Of a stretch of DNA of 64,000 nucleotides, positions 1 through 9,455 are shown one piece after another (within the stretch, counting starts at the first letter, position 1; each line of letters starts with the position of its first letter). The position numbers and the translations under genes are program-made. Source of the stretch: Tritrichomonas musculus (lineage: Eukaryota; Parabasalia; Tritrichomonadida; Tritrichomonadidae); assembly GCA_039105265.1 (NCBI GenBank), contig JAPFFF010000012.1, forward strand, positions 4,092,001-4,156,000, read 5' to 3'. A model generated the notes under the pieces. The model had not been told where the DNA came from, made no database searches, and worked only from the letters and a program-made list of their open reading frames with translations.

Positions 1-1500
1 ATTTTCGTCAAGCTTAGAGAAAGAATTATCATTAAAAATATACCAGCTTTTGTCTCTTTTGCCCCAAGTCCAATAATGACCAAAATCTGAGCATCCATCA
101 TGATGAGAAATCGCCCTTAAATTATATTTCAGTCCTTTTTCTTTATATTTGTTGATGTTAATTATATTATAATTTTCATCATCAGTAATTGATATTTTTG
201 ATGGAATACTTATTTTGGTTCTATCTAATATCGACCTGTATTGACCAATTTGTGATCGTTTAATTTGGAAAATTAAAATTTTGGGTAATTCTGAATATCG
301 GCATCTTTGATATGCGGCACAGTCTTCCCCACAATAATCGCAATGCCACTTGCACCCAGGATCTATTTGTGATAATCTAACGCAGCTATTGAATAATTCA
401 TCAAATGAAATTCGTGTTTCTTGAACAAGTTGCTTTCGCTTTCCAAAATTAAAAATATTTTCAGCATAAATATTTACATGTTCAGAGCAAATCGGTGATT
501 TTTCAGAAATATGGAAAGAAGAAATATTAAGTTTTTTTGAAAAATGTATTAAATTTTCCAAGCATTCATAAACTTGTTCATTAAGCTTACTATTGGATGT
601 TTTTGTATCGAAAGTTTGGAAAAGAACTTCATGAATTCTATCAATGATAATTCCTTTAAGTTTCTTCTCAGTAATATTTCCAAGAGGAACTTCGCAAAGG
701 AAAGGGAAGGTAATTGGTATTTTATCTAACGTTTTTAATTGTACAACAGTTAAACCACATTCTTGGTGAATTTCATCTGGTAGCTCAAATGCATAAATTC
801 TGTCATATTCTGGAGATACTTGACTGACACATTCAAAGCACTTTTCTTTTTTACTTAATAAAAGATAATTGCCAATTTTAACTCTATATGAATGTTGATT
901 TTGAATTTTTATATTTTCACCAACTTTTGGTGGTCTTGGCATGCAAATTATACTTTTTGAAAGGGAAAAAGGGATGTAAAAAATCCTCCTTGATTCATTG
1001 ATTGAGAGATTAATTGAAGAAAAGTATTGACTGCTAATGACTTCTTTATTGCATTTGGTGCATTTTAATATTGATTCCATTTTTCCTAAAAAAAGGTCAG
1101 AAATGTATTTATAATTTTCATCAGAAAGTAATTCTATGAAAGTGAGGCAGAATTCAAATGAATCTTGTTGATTATATCCATAAAAAAGTTCATTCTTTTG
1201 AGCTATTAATGACTTAATGATTTTAAGGCTGTTTGTATTCTTTTTTTGAATAAGTGCCTGAATTTCTTTAAGCAGTTTTGGATTATTAGAATCTGAGATT
1301 ATAATATCTAGATTTTGAATAAACGATGGAAGTGAAAAAAAGCATTGGAGAGATGAATTCATGAAGCATGTATTTCCTATATTGCGGAGTCCAAATGGAT
1401 AAACAATTCCTTTTTCTTTTAATGGAGAAGGCTTAGGTAAAGTTCTGTTTCGATTAGGTGAAACTATAAGATCAGCTAATCTTGAATAAAAGCCCTTCAT
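1..1500 (-). CDS. Ubiquitin-specific protease (USP, peptidase C19), C-terminus off the left edge
   Basis: This is a cysteine deubiquitinase that removes ubiquitin from substrates. The frame is open for 500 codons from ATG 1498-1500 to the window edge. The Cys box GNTCFMNS places the catalytic Cys at about residue 45, followed by QQDSFEF (about 111-117). Zinc-ribbon cysteine pairs lie near residues 147/150 and in a cluster at 383-394. The His box GHYW (His about 475) is followed by WYIFND (about 486-491), which supplies the third catalytic residue. Only a short C-terminal tail should be missing, because the USP fold normally ends soon after this point. It is a host gene transcribed away from the transposon cluster. 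The family call is firm; the physiological substrate cannot be inferred. Confidence 0.93.
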   Translation of the reverse strand, partial: MKGFYSRLADLIVSPNRNRTLPKPSPLKEKGIVYPFGLRNIGNTCFMNSSLQCFFSLPSFIQNLDIIISDSNNPKLLKEIQALIQKKNTNSLKIIKSLIAQKNELFYGYNQQDSFEFCLTFIELLSDENYKYISDLFLGKMESILKCTKCNKEVISSQYFSSINLSINESRRIFYIPFSLSKSIICMPRPPKVGENIKIQNQHSYRVKIGNYLLLSKKEKCFECVSQVSPEYDRIYAFELPDEIHQECGLTVVQLKTLDKIPITFPFLCEVPLGNITEKKLKGIIIDRIHEVLFQTFDTKTSNSKLNEQVYECLENLIHFSKKLNISSFHISEKSPICSEHVNIYAENIFNFGKRKQLVQETRISFDELFNSCVRLSQIDPGCKWHCDYCGEDCAAYQRCRYSELPKILIFQIKRSQIGQYRSILDRTKISIPSKISITDDENYNIININKYKEKGLKYNLRAISHHDGCSDFGHYWTWGKRDKSWYIFNDNSFSKLDEN

Positions 1501-1814
1501 TAATAATTAAATTTTATTAAATCCCAAATTATTTTCCATGCTCTGAAAGTATCTGGCATTAATAAAGTTTTGAGTGTATATATGGTCTCTATTCATATTT
1601 TTGATAATTTTCGATCCAAATATGGGAAAAAAATGGAAAAAAATTTAAGTATGAATTTAATTGAAATAATGTTCTCACCTATACTGTATCACTTTACCAG
1701 AATAATTGCATACTCTTTTTAAAGAGTATAGATGAAAACATTATAGAATGTAACGTATTTAACATCAAACAATTTTTGATCATTTTCATTAAACTATAAA
1801 ATTGGAATTTAGAC
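1501..1814. other. Non-coding interval between USP start and the decayed element
   Basis: AT-rich DNA upstream of the USP gene. The only long ORF here (1694-1912, minus) has no recognisable features. The left limit of the neighbouring degenerate Maverick-like remnant probably lies in this interval, but no terminal repeat can be recognised. Confidence 0.5.
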
Positions 1815-3007
1815 GAATATGGACAGAATATTCTCTTTAATGGATTGTCCATTCTGGATAGATGAGGTAGATATGATAACATCATCATTTTCTTCGAACC
1901 AACTATCTTCATTCAACTTAACTTCTTTGGTATCACCTTTAGATAAAGCAATCTTGTATCTATCTTTCAATAACTCTTTCAATATCTTACACTCTTTCTT
2001 ATCTTTGATCTTAACTAGCACCTTATCGTAGTTCATTCTCTTTGTATCGATTAAGTTAATTATCTCAGCTCTTTGTTCATCAACATTCGAAATCTACTTA
2101 TTAACATAGAGGCATCGATTATATCTTTCGTTAATACATGGATTAACGATTATGTAATCTCTATAGCACGCGAAGTGTTTAATATCATTGGCAGTATCAC
2201 TTATTAATGAAACTCGATCAAATTCGTTGGTTATCTCAATTAATCCAATCTGTTGTAGTAACATATGTAATTCATCTATCACTAGAGAGTAATCTAGTCG
2301 TTGTTCTTTCACATAGTATTCTTTGATTAAATCATCTAAACACTTTAAAGTAGTGTTATATTTAGTAATAATTATATTAGCTTTATTATGTACAGCTTTT
2401 TGTAACTCTTAAACGCATTATCATTAACACACAATCGAATAGAACTAACATTCATATCAGTCAGTTTGGTATAGAACTCTTCAGCAATATTCACGGTTGG
2501 AACAATAACCATAAACTTGTCTGTTTTATGTGATGATATCCATTTACGAATCGCTGTCGATTTACCAGAACCATTTGGTGCCGCACAGATGAACTCTTGG
2601 ACCTAATCTTCTTAGTAATCATACGTATTTCATACTTGTTATGGTTCATACAATAATCATCATAATAATAATCCCTATAACGGAATTAGTTACATCGATA
2701 TTTACTGGTAGTTATCCACTAGTTAGATATTTAATCGTTGTTTCATCATCTAATGGTTTACTGTTCTAATCGAAGTAACCTTCACAATGTATAGTCGTTC
2801 AGGAATCTCATCGAAGTAACCATCACGATTCAAAAATCTGCCATTGTATATAACATGGAACTTGTACTTCTTCTAGTGTCGGTATTGGTTCGACTTGTTC
2901 TGGCTGTTCTTTCAATATATCAAGGTCTTGGAAATCATTTTGGACATTACTTTCATACCCTCATTTACGTGATTGTATAACATGGTGTTCAGTGTCATTG
3001 GTTTCAT
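1815..3007 (-). pseudogene. Decayed SF2 (DExH) helicase-like gene of a Maverick-like element
   Basis: Read on the minus strand from ATG 3005-3007, the region encodes broken segments of one protein. A Walker A segment APNGSGKST lies at about 2554-2583, followed by IVPT-like motif Ia. A DELHMLL (DExH) motif II lies at about 2262-2280, and a C-terminal helicase-like part is open at 1809-2036. Several stops and frameshifts separate these pieces (for example near 2100, 2410, 2600-2720 and 2840-2960). Base use (frequent CGA, ATCGAT) matches the intact Maverick rather than host DNA. A T-rich box and TAAATG start resemble the Maverick start regions. The Walker A and DExH motifs support an SF2 helicase; the exact helicase family is not resolved. 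The intact Maverick at 4888-26951 has no counterpart gene. Confidence 0.7.
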
Positions 3008-3394
3008 TTAAATAAAAATTTCATTTAAATCACATATTAAACTCATTGTATATACAATTAGTTTTTCATTATATGCTACAATAGTCATTCATTATTTGCC
3101 ACGATTAGTTTTTCTTTATTGGACACAATCTTGCTAATATCATATATGATACTTTGTTATGGAATTGCTTTGAAACGATTTCATATTAGTATAGCTGATT
3201 TCGCCTATTTTTTATAACTTATTTAGCGTTTATTATAGGTTATCACTATTAGAATTGTTATCTTTAGCCACATTCAGCACCAAAAAAATAGCTGATTTTG
3301 AGGAGGCTTTGTCAATTAAATTAGTTGTCACGCTTCTGTGGCGGAGTATATAGACTAATTTAGTCGAGGATGACAAAAATGTCAATTTTTGATA

Positions 3395-3465
3395 GCATTG
3401 ATGAATTAGCGTTAGTGACTGGAGTAAGATACGTAGTATCTGGAGCACTCCTTAGCATTACTGCT
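3395..3465. repeat. Diverged terminal palindrome of a second Maverick family
   Basis: The stretch GCGTTAG..GACTGG..AGATAC-GTA-GTATCT..GGAGCAC matches, in the same order, the outer terminus of the intact element (GCGTTAGACTGG..GGATAC-GTA-GTATCC..GAAGCACAG). The hairpin arms are 3427-3432 and 3436-3441 with a 3-nt loop, and an outer GGAGT/ACTCC pair lies at 3421-3425 and 3447-3451. This marks the right-hand end of the degenerate element that carries the helicase pseudogene. Confidence 0.7.
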
Positions 3466-3559
3466 ATTACTTAGCAAAAATATCAAAAGATGATAATTTG
3501 GAATAACTTAATTAGAAATGCAAGCAGTTTTCGCAGTTCAGACAGGTTCATCAACATTT

Positions 3560-3940
3560 TAGACACAACCATCCTATCAGTTCAAAAAAGCTCATCTTCG
3601 TCGCGGACCAAATAAAAAAATACTATAGAGGAAAAACTACTCCACAAAATGAAAAAGATTTAGAGAATTGTCCCACTAGATCTCATTTTAAATTGCGACG
3701 AATGTGGATAGCAACTGTTACCCTGAGGAACTGCTCATGTGGTGTGAAACAAATATGGATCATAATAGACTAATAGTTAAAATAGACGATAAAAGCAAAG
3801 TTACTGTTGTGGCCACAATATCAACTGCCATAACTAAATTGCCACTTTTATTTATAACAAAAGGAATAACACAACTTGGTGATGTCTTCAACCATTGGAA
3901 AACTCACTCAGAGAGAGGATGGATCAACAATTAAATCTTT
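3560..3940 (+). pseudogene. Decayed DDE_1 (pogo/Jerky-type) transposase fragment
   Basis: A segment encoding NCDECG at about 3694-3711 resembles the DDE_1 NADETG first-aspartate motif. A shifted frame then encodes VTVVATISTAITKLPLLFI and KGITQ..HWKTHSERGW (about 3790-3925), the block that follows in DDE_1 transposases. At least one frameshift and several stops break the gene, and no intact N- or C-terminus is visible. It lies between the degenerate Maverick end and the Tc1 left end. Confidence 0.65.
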
Positions 3941-4092
3941 ATTTAATACTTAATAAACTAATTTCAATCTGACGACAACACCACTTTTTGAATAAAATTG
4001 AATACCAAATAATGATTTGAACTTTTTAATAAAAAGCCAAATTTTTTTATTTTCTGATTTGAAGAGATAGTTTTAGTTTTACAGCAAAAATA

Positions 4093-4887
4093 ATGATATC
4101 TTTTGTAGCAAAACTACAATTTTTAAAGAATTTCAAATTTCCGCCAAGAACAACCGATGAAGAGAAAATTGTTTTTGCTTATACTAAAGGATATACTGTA
4201 AGGCAAACAGCACAATGTTTTTGTTTTGGGTCTCATAAAATATGTCGTGTTATTAAACATTATAAAGAAACAGGTGAAATTCTAAAACCTGTAAATCATA
4301 GTAAATTAAAACTGACTCCTGATGTTTTAGCAAGCATACATAGCTCTATATTAGCTGATGCTCATTCCACCTTAGAAAAAATGAGAGAAAATATACAGAA
4401 GGATTTAAATATTAACATTTCGAAATCATCTGTATATAATGGTTGCATAGAAATGCGTTACAAATACAAGCCACCTCAGCACTCACAGCTGTTAAGCGAG
4501 CAACAAAAAGTTAATAGAATATCATTTTCTAATACATTATTGACCAAATATCATAACAGTGAAATTGATTTGCAAGCAATTAACTTTAGTGATGAATCCC
4601 GTTTTGTTTTGGGAGACGACAAGCAGTGGGTGTGGCGCAGACATGGAGAAAGAAATCCCACTGCTGTCGTCCCACAAGTGAAATTTCCACCTTCAGTCAT
4701 GATTTTTGCAGTTATTGGCCGAAATTACAAATCGAAACTTGTTCTTGTTGAAGGTTCCATTGATAGCGAAAAATATATAGAAAATATTAAACAATCAGGC
4801 TTGATAAGTGATTTGGACAGTACATTAGGAAGAGGTAACTGGATATTTATGCAAGACGGTGCAACGTCTCACACGTCCAAAACCACT
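4093..4887 (+). pseudogene. Tc1-type transposase, 5' half (interrupted)
   Basis: This cut-and-paste DDE transposase begins at ATG 4093 with an HTH region (about residues 30-60) and continues to the catalytic core. The first Asp lies in FSDESRF (D167) and the second in MQDGATSH (D255). The reading frame is intact up to the Maverick insertion at 4887/4888; read-through into the Maverick stops at 4947. The third catalytic residue (E290 in SPDLNPIEHLW) lies beyond the insertion at 27029-27031, giving 34 residues between D and E. The gene was open when the Maverick arrived, so it was probably young. Confidence 0.9.
4883..4887. repeat. Maverick target-site duplication, left copy (CCACT)
   Basis: CCACT directly precedes the first base of the inverted repeat and recurs at 26952-26956 just after the other end. 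Dropping one copy and the element restores the transposase frame. Confidence 0.93.
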
Positions 4888-4899
4888 AGTAGATATATT

Positions 4900-4938
4900 A
4901 GACTGTGCTTCGGATACTACGTATCCTCCGCCCAGTCT
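4900..4938. repeat. Terminal hairpin-forming palindrome, left
   Basis: The outer arms are AGACTG (4900-4905) and CAGTCT (4933-4938). The inner arms are GGATAC (4912-4917) and GTATCC (4921-4926) around a TAC loop. Two 6-nt spacers sit symmetrically between the arm pairs. The mirrored copy is at 26901-26939. Its position near the element tips suggests an integrase or replication-protein binding site, which is inference. Confidence 0.75.
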
Positions 4939-5070
4939 AACGCGTGAATCAGCCATTTCCGCCATCGCCGACCCTTATGATAGTCCATTACCATAGTCTT
5001 CACCGATCAATCGTAAACTGACTCACTTTCGATTCAAACTATTTTTTTATCGTCATATCATAATAATAAT

Positions 5071-5457
5071 ATGATGACCAAAATTGAATTCACAGTCGAA
5101 CCAATCGATTCAGTCGAAACCATTGAGTCAATCATTGAAGACTATCACGAATGGTTCACCGATAACAATGATCTCTCTAACATCAACAGTGTCGATGAAC
5201 TATTAGAATCACTTCGTGATTATCTCAATGATACCAACTATGAATCAGAGTTCAATCTCGACAACATCATCAACTACTACAACATCGACGATCTTGACGA
5301 TCTCGATGATCGATTCATAGCTAGCTATGATAATGATGATGAAATGGATTCAAAGATCGAGTTAATCGATACTATCATTAAGTTAGTGTTAATCAATGAA
5401 TGGATTGAACCATGTGGAGCTTTCGATGAAGATGAATTCGCTGACGATGAAGAGTAA
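5071..5457 (+). CDS. Acidic 128-aa protein encoded in the inverted repeat, copy 1
   Basis: I do not recognise this protein. It is 128 residues, strongly acidic (many Asp/Glu, a DDLDDLDD stretch and a DEDEFADDEE tail), with predicted amphipathic helices and no Cys/His metal motif. Two Met codons start the frame (MMTKIEF). The identical protein is encoded at 26382-26768 in the other repeat, so the element carries two copies. Such acidity could suit a DNA-mimic or histone-binding role, but nothing in the sequence demonstrates that. A long T-rich stretch (about 5040-5048) lies upstream of the start. Confidence 0.75.
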   Translation: MMTKIEFTVEPIDSVETIESIIEDYHEWFTDNNDLSNINSVDELLESLRDYLNDTNYESEFNLDNIINYYNIDDLDDLDDRFIASYDNDDEMDSKIELIDTIIKLVLINEWIEPCGAFDEDEFADDEE

Positions 5458-5485
5458 ATGATGTTTATTTTTGGTTTCACTGAAA

Positions 5486-6828
5486 TGAGTTATAGAAGAG
5501 ATAACACAGAAGATGAACACATTCCGTTACCAATCGAAACGGTTTATAACTCTGTAGTTGATTCGTTAAGAGTTGAAGGTGATTACGGAACCACTAAATA
5601 TTATACCGATAACGATGAACACTTCAACAGAATCTACTTTAAATATCCAGCTGAATGGAGAACATCCAATCTCGGTGAAAAAATAATCGGTGTTCGTCAT
5701 ATGTCTGTTAAATGGAGAACTGGTTGGATTAAGTTTGATCTGTTCGTTCGAAAATTTGATAATGATGCATATGATAAACTAAGAGATTTAATTACACGAG
5801 TTAACAAAGAAATATGTGAAACGTTATCAACAGATGATATACATGAAATAGTTATGGATAATCTACCGAATGAATATGTACGAGTATATCAAATTCCAAT
5901 AAGTATCAGAGTAACGTCAAATGATGATTGGATCGATATTGTCGACCATATACGAAAAGCTATTGATGATCATAATCTATATAATCATCTGAAAGAGAAG
6001 ATCATGGATAGAGATATAACTCCAGATGAACGAACTACTTTGTTAAAACAATTAGAAGATATCAAAGATGATTATAAATCGATGTTAACTAAGAGTGATG
6101 AATTGATTGGCGAACATATACCATTCTATTTACAAAGCGAAGACATTATCATCGAAGATGTGTTTGAAAATAACCAACATATATTGAAATTACGAGTAAA
6201 AGATTCACACTTAATTGATTTATTTAGATCAATCGATATATTGATCTCGGCTCCAAATAATAATAGATACTATCATACTCCGTATAGTAACTTTTATAAC
6301 GGACATCGCAGTGTCAACTTTATTAAACATAGAATAAATCATGAAGGTCGATTAATTCCATATGAAGAACCTGAAAAACCTGTTAAACCTGACATTGGTG
6401 ATGGTGAAGAAGAAGAAGAATGGAATGAACCTATTGATGAAGATGCTATTAAAGAACAAGAATATAATAATATCAAATTCGATCCATATACAGCTAGTTT
6501 CTTCAATATCGGATCTGATAATCCATTCAAAAACAATATATACAAACTATATCATTATCATCATGAACTGATATTGAAGAACGTATTAACTGATTTGGAG
6601 TGTGAAGTTGTAGCTTCATTTGCAACTCAATCGAATCATTATCTTGTTGGTAGAACTAATGAACCATTCTGTCCGATCAAATATTATAAGTTGAACCATA
6701 GCGATGAAACATTTTGGATTGAATTCTACGATAAAAACGAGATTAAGATTCCATTACCGATCAATGATAATGTTGTGTTCACAATGGACATGGTGTTCTT
6801 ACAAAACCGTAAACTGTTATACTCTTAA
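5486..6828 (+). CDS. Maverick protein of unknown function, 447 aa
   Basis: The start at 5486 (MSYRRDN) is preferred to the upstream ATG 5458. The box TATTTTT lies 12 nt before it, and the mirror gene at the other end starts at the equivalent base beyond the repeat. The protein has an acidic Glu-run segment (about residues 310-330, EEPEKPVKPD..EEEEEW). Its C-terminus (FWIEFYDKNEIKIPLP..VVFTMDMVF) looks like a beta-rich domain. Loosely, that resembles C-terminal ends of Polinton proteins of the form 'F-x-[IV]-E-[LF]-x-D..V-x-[LF]', but I cannot assign a family. It lies immediately upstream of the integrase, with 10 nt between stop and start. It may be a structural or host-recognition protein. 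Confidence 0.7.
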
Positions 6829-6838
6829 TCCGCTATAA

Positions 6839-7912
6839 ATGAGTCGAATCAAGTTCAAGACCATTGATGAAGTTTATTCTAAGTATCCAACCAATACGTT
6901 ATCGAAATTCAAGAGAATCGCTAATAGATATGGTTTCACGGATGATGAAGCTAAAGACTATCTTCAAAACAAAGTCGTTCACGATCAACATATTCCGCCA
7001 CCAAAGTTCATGCATATCTATTCGAAGATTCAACATGCGTTTCAAATGGATACATTCATTGGTGACCCAGACTATTTGATGTTCATTAACGTTAACACAC
7101 GTAAAGCATATGCGTATGAGATGATCAATAAAGGTGCTAAACAAGTGTTGAAATCATTAACTGAGTTCATCAAATCAGAACCTGAGTGTAAGTCTATCAT
7201 ATCAGATGAAGATGCCTCATACTTATCGAAATCCGTACTCGATTTCATGAGAGAACATGATATTGTATATACAACAACGACTGATAACGATCATAACAAA
7301 CTCGGTATCATTAATAGATTCATGAGAACCATTCGTGATATGAAAGCTAATGAACCAAACACTGATATACTATCATTAGTAGAATCCTATAACGATATGC
7401 CGCATCGATCTCTTAATTATAAATCTCCGAATGAGATAACAGATGAAGATGAGTTAGAGTATATCGATAAGATGGAACGTCAAGTAAATCCATATCATTT
7501 CAAACCTGGTGATCTAGTTAGAGTAGTTCTTGATAAGAGTCCATTAACGAAACGTCGTTCGAATCTATCTAAAGAGTCTTACGTCGTCGATTCCAAAGAT
7601 GGTAATCAGTTTCTAATTCGATCTATCGATGGATCTGTAGATACTGTACCGGGATATAAACTCGTGAAGTCATCCAATAACGTTCCACTAGCGACATCAA
7701 TCAAAGATGGTAAACGCGGTATCGTTAAAGAGATTCGATCTTATAACAAGAAGAGAGATACATATACGATAACATATGAAGATTCAACCGTTAAAGATAC
7801 TATCAAATCGAAATATCTACGTGAAGGTCATCCAACTAAATTATCGACAATGGAACGTCAATACTGGATGAATCAAAATACCATCCCCGATCAAATAAGA
7901 AAGTTCATTTAA
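6839..7912 (+). CDS. Retroviral-type (rve) integrase with a substituted catalytic Glu position
   Basis: This is the Polinton integrase that joins element ends to host DNA. An N-terminal region (1-65) precedes an RNase H-fold core: D71 in FQMDTF, D123 in IISDEDASY, and, exactly 35 residues later, N159 in GIINRFMRTIRD where the family has Glu (codon AAT 7313-7315). An FKPGDLVRV SH3-like C-terminal segment follows (about 222-280). A second small beta or chromo-like region (about 287-330, GIVKEIRSY..YTITYED) completes it. Length 357 aa is normal for the family. The E-to-N change either inactivates it or is a lineage trait with another residue completing the site. The gene starts in TATAAATG, 10 nt after the preceding stop. 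Confidence 0.9.
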   Translation: MSRIKFKTIDEVYSKYPTNTLSKFKRIANRYGFTDDEAKDYLQNKVVHDQHIPPPKFMHIYSKIQHAFQMDTFIGDPDYLMFINVNTRKAYAYEMINKGAKQVLKSLTEFIKSEPECKSIISDEDASYLSKSVLDFMREHDIVYTTTTDNDHNKLGIINRFMRTIRDMKANEPNTDILSLVESYNDMPHRSLNYKSPNEITDEDELEYIDKMERQVNPYHFKPGDLVRVVLDKSPLTKRRSNLSKESYVVDSKDGNQFLIRSIDGSVDTVPGYKLVKSSNNVPLATSIKDGKRGIVKEIRSYNKKRDTYTITYEDSTVKDTIKSKYLREGHPTKLSTMERQYWMNQNTIPDQIRKFI

Positions 7913-7922
7913 CTTACTATAA

Positions 7923-8774
7923 ATGACTCAAATCAAGAAAGTTGAAGATCTAATCGAAGACACATTACGTAAGAATCAACGTGATATCGAAATGGCGTTG
8001 ATTAAACCACTCGCTCCTGAATATCCATTCTCGTCAAACGGTATCTACTTTCTAATCGGTAAGATGGGAGCTGGTAAATCGTTTTGGATCTGGCGACACA
8101 TCATGATAACTGAACGACTATTCTCGAAACCGTATTACAGTAAGATCATATTCTGTTCCACGTCTGGTAAACTCGATAAAACAGCTGAAGTACTATCCAA
8201 GAATGTGAAGACCCCTATCGATTACATCAAAGAAGAGAATCTACTTCCATATCTTAAACGACATCTACGACGTAAACTCAAATACTATGCGATGGTCAAA
8301 CATGTGCTATCCAAAATGGTTGAAACTAATGAAGAAATGGCTAGAATCATCCAGAAACACTCGTTAATGGAAATCGAAGATCGAATAGCATATATAGCAT
8401 CCAAGTTAGTTCAGTATCAGACCGCATCGTATCCGTTCAACACGTTACTCGTATTAGATGACGCTGCTGGATCCCCATTACTGAAGAACGGTAACAGTGA
8501 ACTATGTCGGTTACTAACGAAAACGAGACACTTCAATCTGACTTGTATCATAGCTGTTCAAACATTACGATTTGTTCATCTGAATGTTAAACGATTGGCC
8601 ACTGATATCATATGCTATAGCGGTTTCAGTAAAGAAGATTTCACATCGATGTTACAACAGACTCCAAACAATCTCGATACCAAGTCAACGACAACCGAAT
8701 ATCTAAATCATAAGGGTCAACATGATCGGTTTATCATCAATATCACTAGTAACGAATCACACTTTGAACAATAA
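7923..8774 (+). CDS. Genome-packaging ATPase (FtsK/HerA, A32-like)
   Basis: This ATPase is expected to pump element DNA into capsids. Walker A is GKMGAGKS (residues 46-53). Walker B is LLVLDDAAG (about 174-182). A downstream sensor-like segment, LTCIIAVQTLRFV, matches the Polinton and virophage packaging ATPases. Length 283 aa is typical. It follows the integrase by 10 nt and starts at ACTATAAATG. The Walker motifs are complete, so it should be active. Confidence 0.93.
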   Translation: MTQIKKVEDLIEDTLRKNQRDIEMALIKPLAPEYPFSSNGIYFLIGKMGAGKSFWIWRHIMITERLFSKPYYSKIIFCSTSGKLDKTAEVLSKNVKTPIDYIKEENLLPYLKRHLRRKLKYYAMVKHVLSKMVETNEEMARIIQKHSLMEIEDRIAYIASKLVQYQTASYPFNTLLVLDDAAGSPLLKNGNSELCRLLTKTRHFNLTCIIAVQTLRFVHLNVKRLATDIICYSGFSKEDFTSMLQQTPNNLDTKSTTTEYLNHKGQHDRFIINITSNESHFEQ

Positions 8775-8802
8775 ATTGGTTTGTTTTTATGATTAATAAA
8801 TC

Positions 8803-9207
8803 ATGGGATTCAAGAGTTTCATTACAAGCGGTTGGAATAGACTTAAAAGTGATGTCCATCAGGGGCTAATCGGTGCTAAAAACGCTGCACATAGAGTATG
8901 GAATGCGACCAAAAAGGGGTTGATCGGTGCTAAAAACTTCGCTATGAATAATCCGAAAGCTATCGGTACTATGTTACATGCGATAACACCATTCGCTACT
9001 GCATTCAATCCAACGTTAGGTGCTATTACATCAGCAGGTGCAAACATATTCAGTCACATGCCGAAGGGGTCGGTCAAAGACAAGCTCGTGAAGATCAGCG
9101 AACAGTTCGCGCGTGGCGAATTAAAACAAGGTGGATCATCAACAGCACAAGCTGCAGCTGATTCGCGAAAGAAACCTCATAAATTCGTTCCATTTCGGGG
9201 GATTTAA
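8803..9207 (+). CDS. Small amphipathic protein, candidate minor virion protein
   Basis: The protein is 134 aa, glycine/alanine-rich with basic residues, and contains an internal repeat (GLIGAKNAAHRVW / GLIGAKNFAMNN). A hydrophobic segment follows (about 47-85). The C-terminus is basic and carries LKQGGSS, a GG-type site of the sort cleaved by adenovirus-like proteases. Its composition and position between ATPase and capsid genes fit the Polinton PX/adenovirus pVI-like minor proteins. There is no motif that proves this. Confidence 0.6.
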   Translation: MGFKSFITSGWNRLKSDVHQGLIGAKNAAHRVWNATKKGLIGAKNFAMNNPKAIGTMLHAITPFATAFNPTLGAITSAGANIFSHMPKGSVKDKLVKISEQFARGELKQGGSSTAQAAADSRKKPHKFVPFRGI

Positions 9208-9217
9208 CGGATCATAA

Positions 9218-9421
9218 ATGAGTGGCAGAGATCGAACCAATGCATATAGATCGAGTAATTCTGTTATCGTATCTGGACCTGGTACTATGTATAACGAAGT
9301 CACTAGACCGAGATCATTACCAACACGATATCACGATAACACTAATACTCATGACGTAACGGTACCATATATCAAAACCAGTAAACGCAAATCCAAAACT
9401 CGTAAAAACAAACGTAAGTGA
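9218..9421 (+). CDS. Small basic protein, candidate DNA-condensing core protein
   Basis: The protein is 67 aa and ends in a Lys/Arg-rich tail (KTSKRKSKTRKNKRK). Such proteins package DNA in adenovirus-like virions (pVII/mu type), and the position in the structural cluster suits that role. The ATG lies 10 nt after the preceding stop in a CATAAATG context with ATTTA 11 nt upstream. No domain match can be claimed. Confidence 0.6.
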   Translation: MSGRDRTNAYRSSNSVIVSGPGTMYNEVTRPRSLPTRYHDNTNTHDVTVPYIKTSKRKSKTRKNKRK

Positions 9422-9455
9422 GTATTGTCTGTGATGATATTTTTGTTAAAATCAA

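Larger units (their letters stand above)
4888..5481 (+). repeat. Maverick terminal inverted repeat, left (594 bp)
   Basis: It matches the reverse complement of 26358-26951 base for base by eye and diverges after 5481 (G versus T). It contains a terminal palindrome (4900-4938), a complete 128-codon ORF (5071-5457), and at its inner edge the T-rich initiator box that lies upstream of the first unique gene. Confidence 0.95.

Noticed and set aside
3233-3448. 71-aa ORF on the minus strand
   Set aside because: It overlaps the diverged Maverick terminus and has no recognisable content.
5458-5485. Upstream ATG for the 447-aa protein
   Set aside because: These bases lie mostly inside the inverted repeat and contain the probable initiator. 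The mirror gene starts at the equivalent later position.
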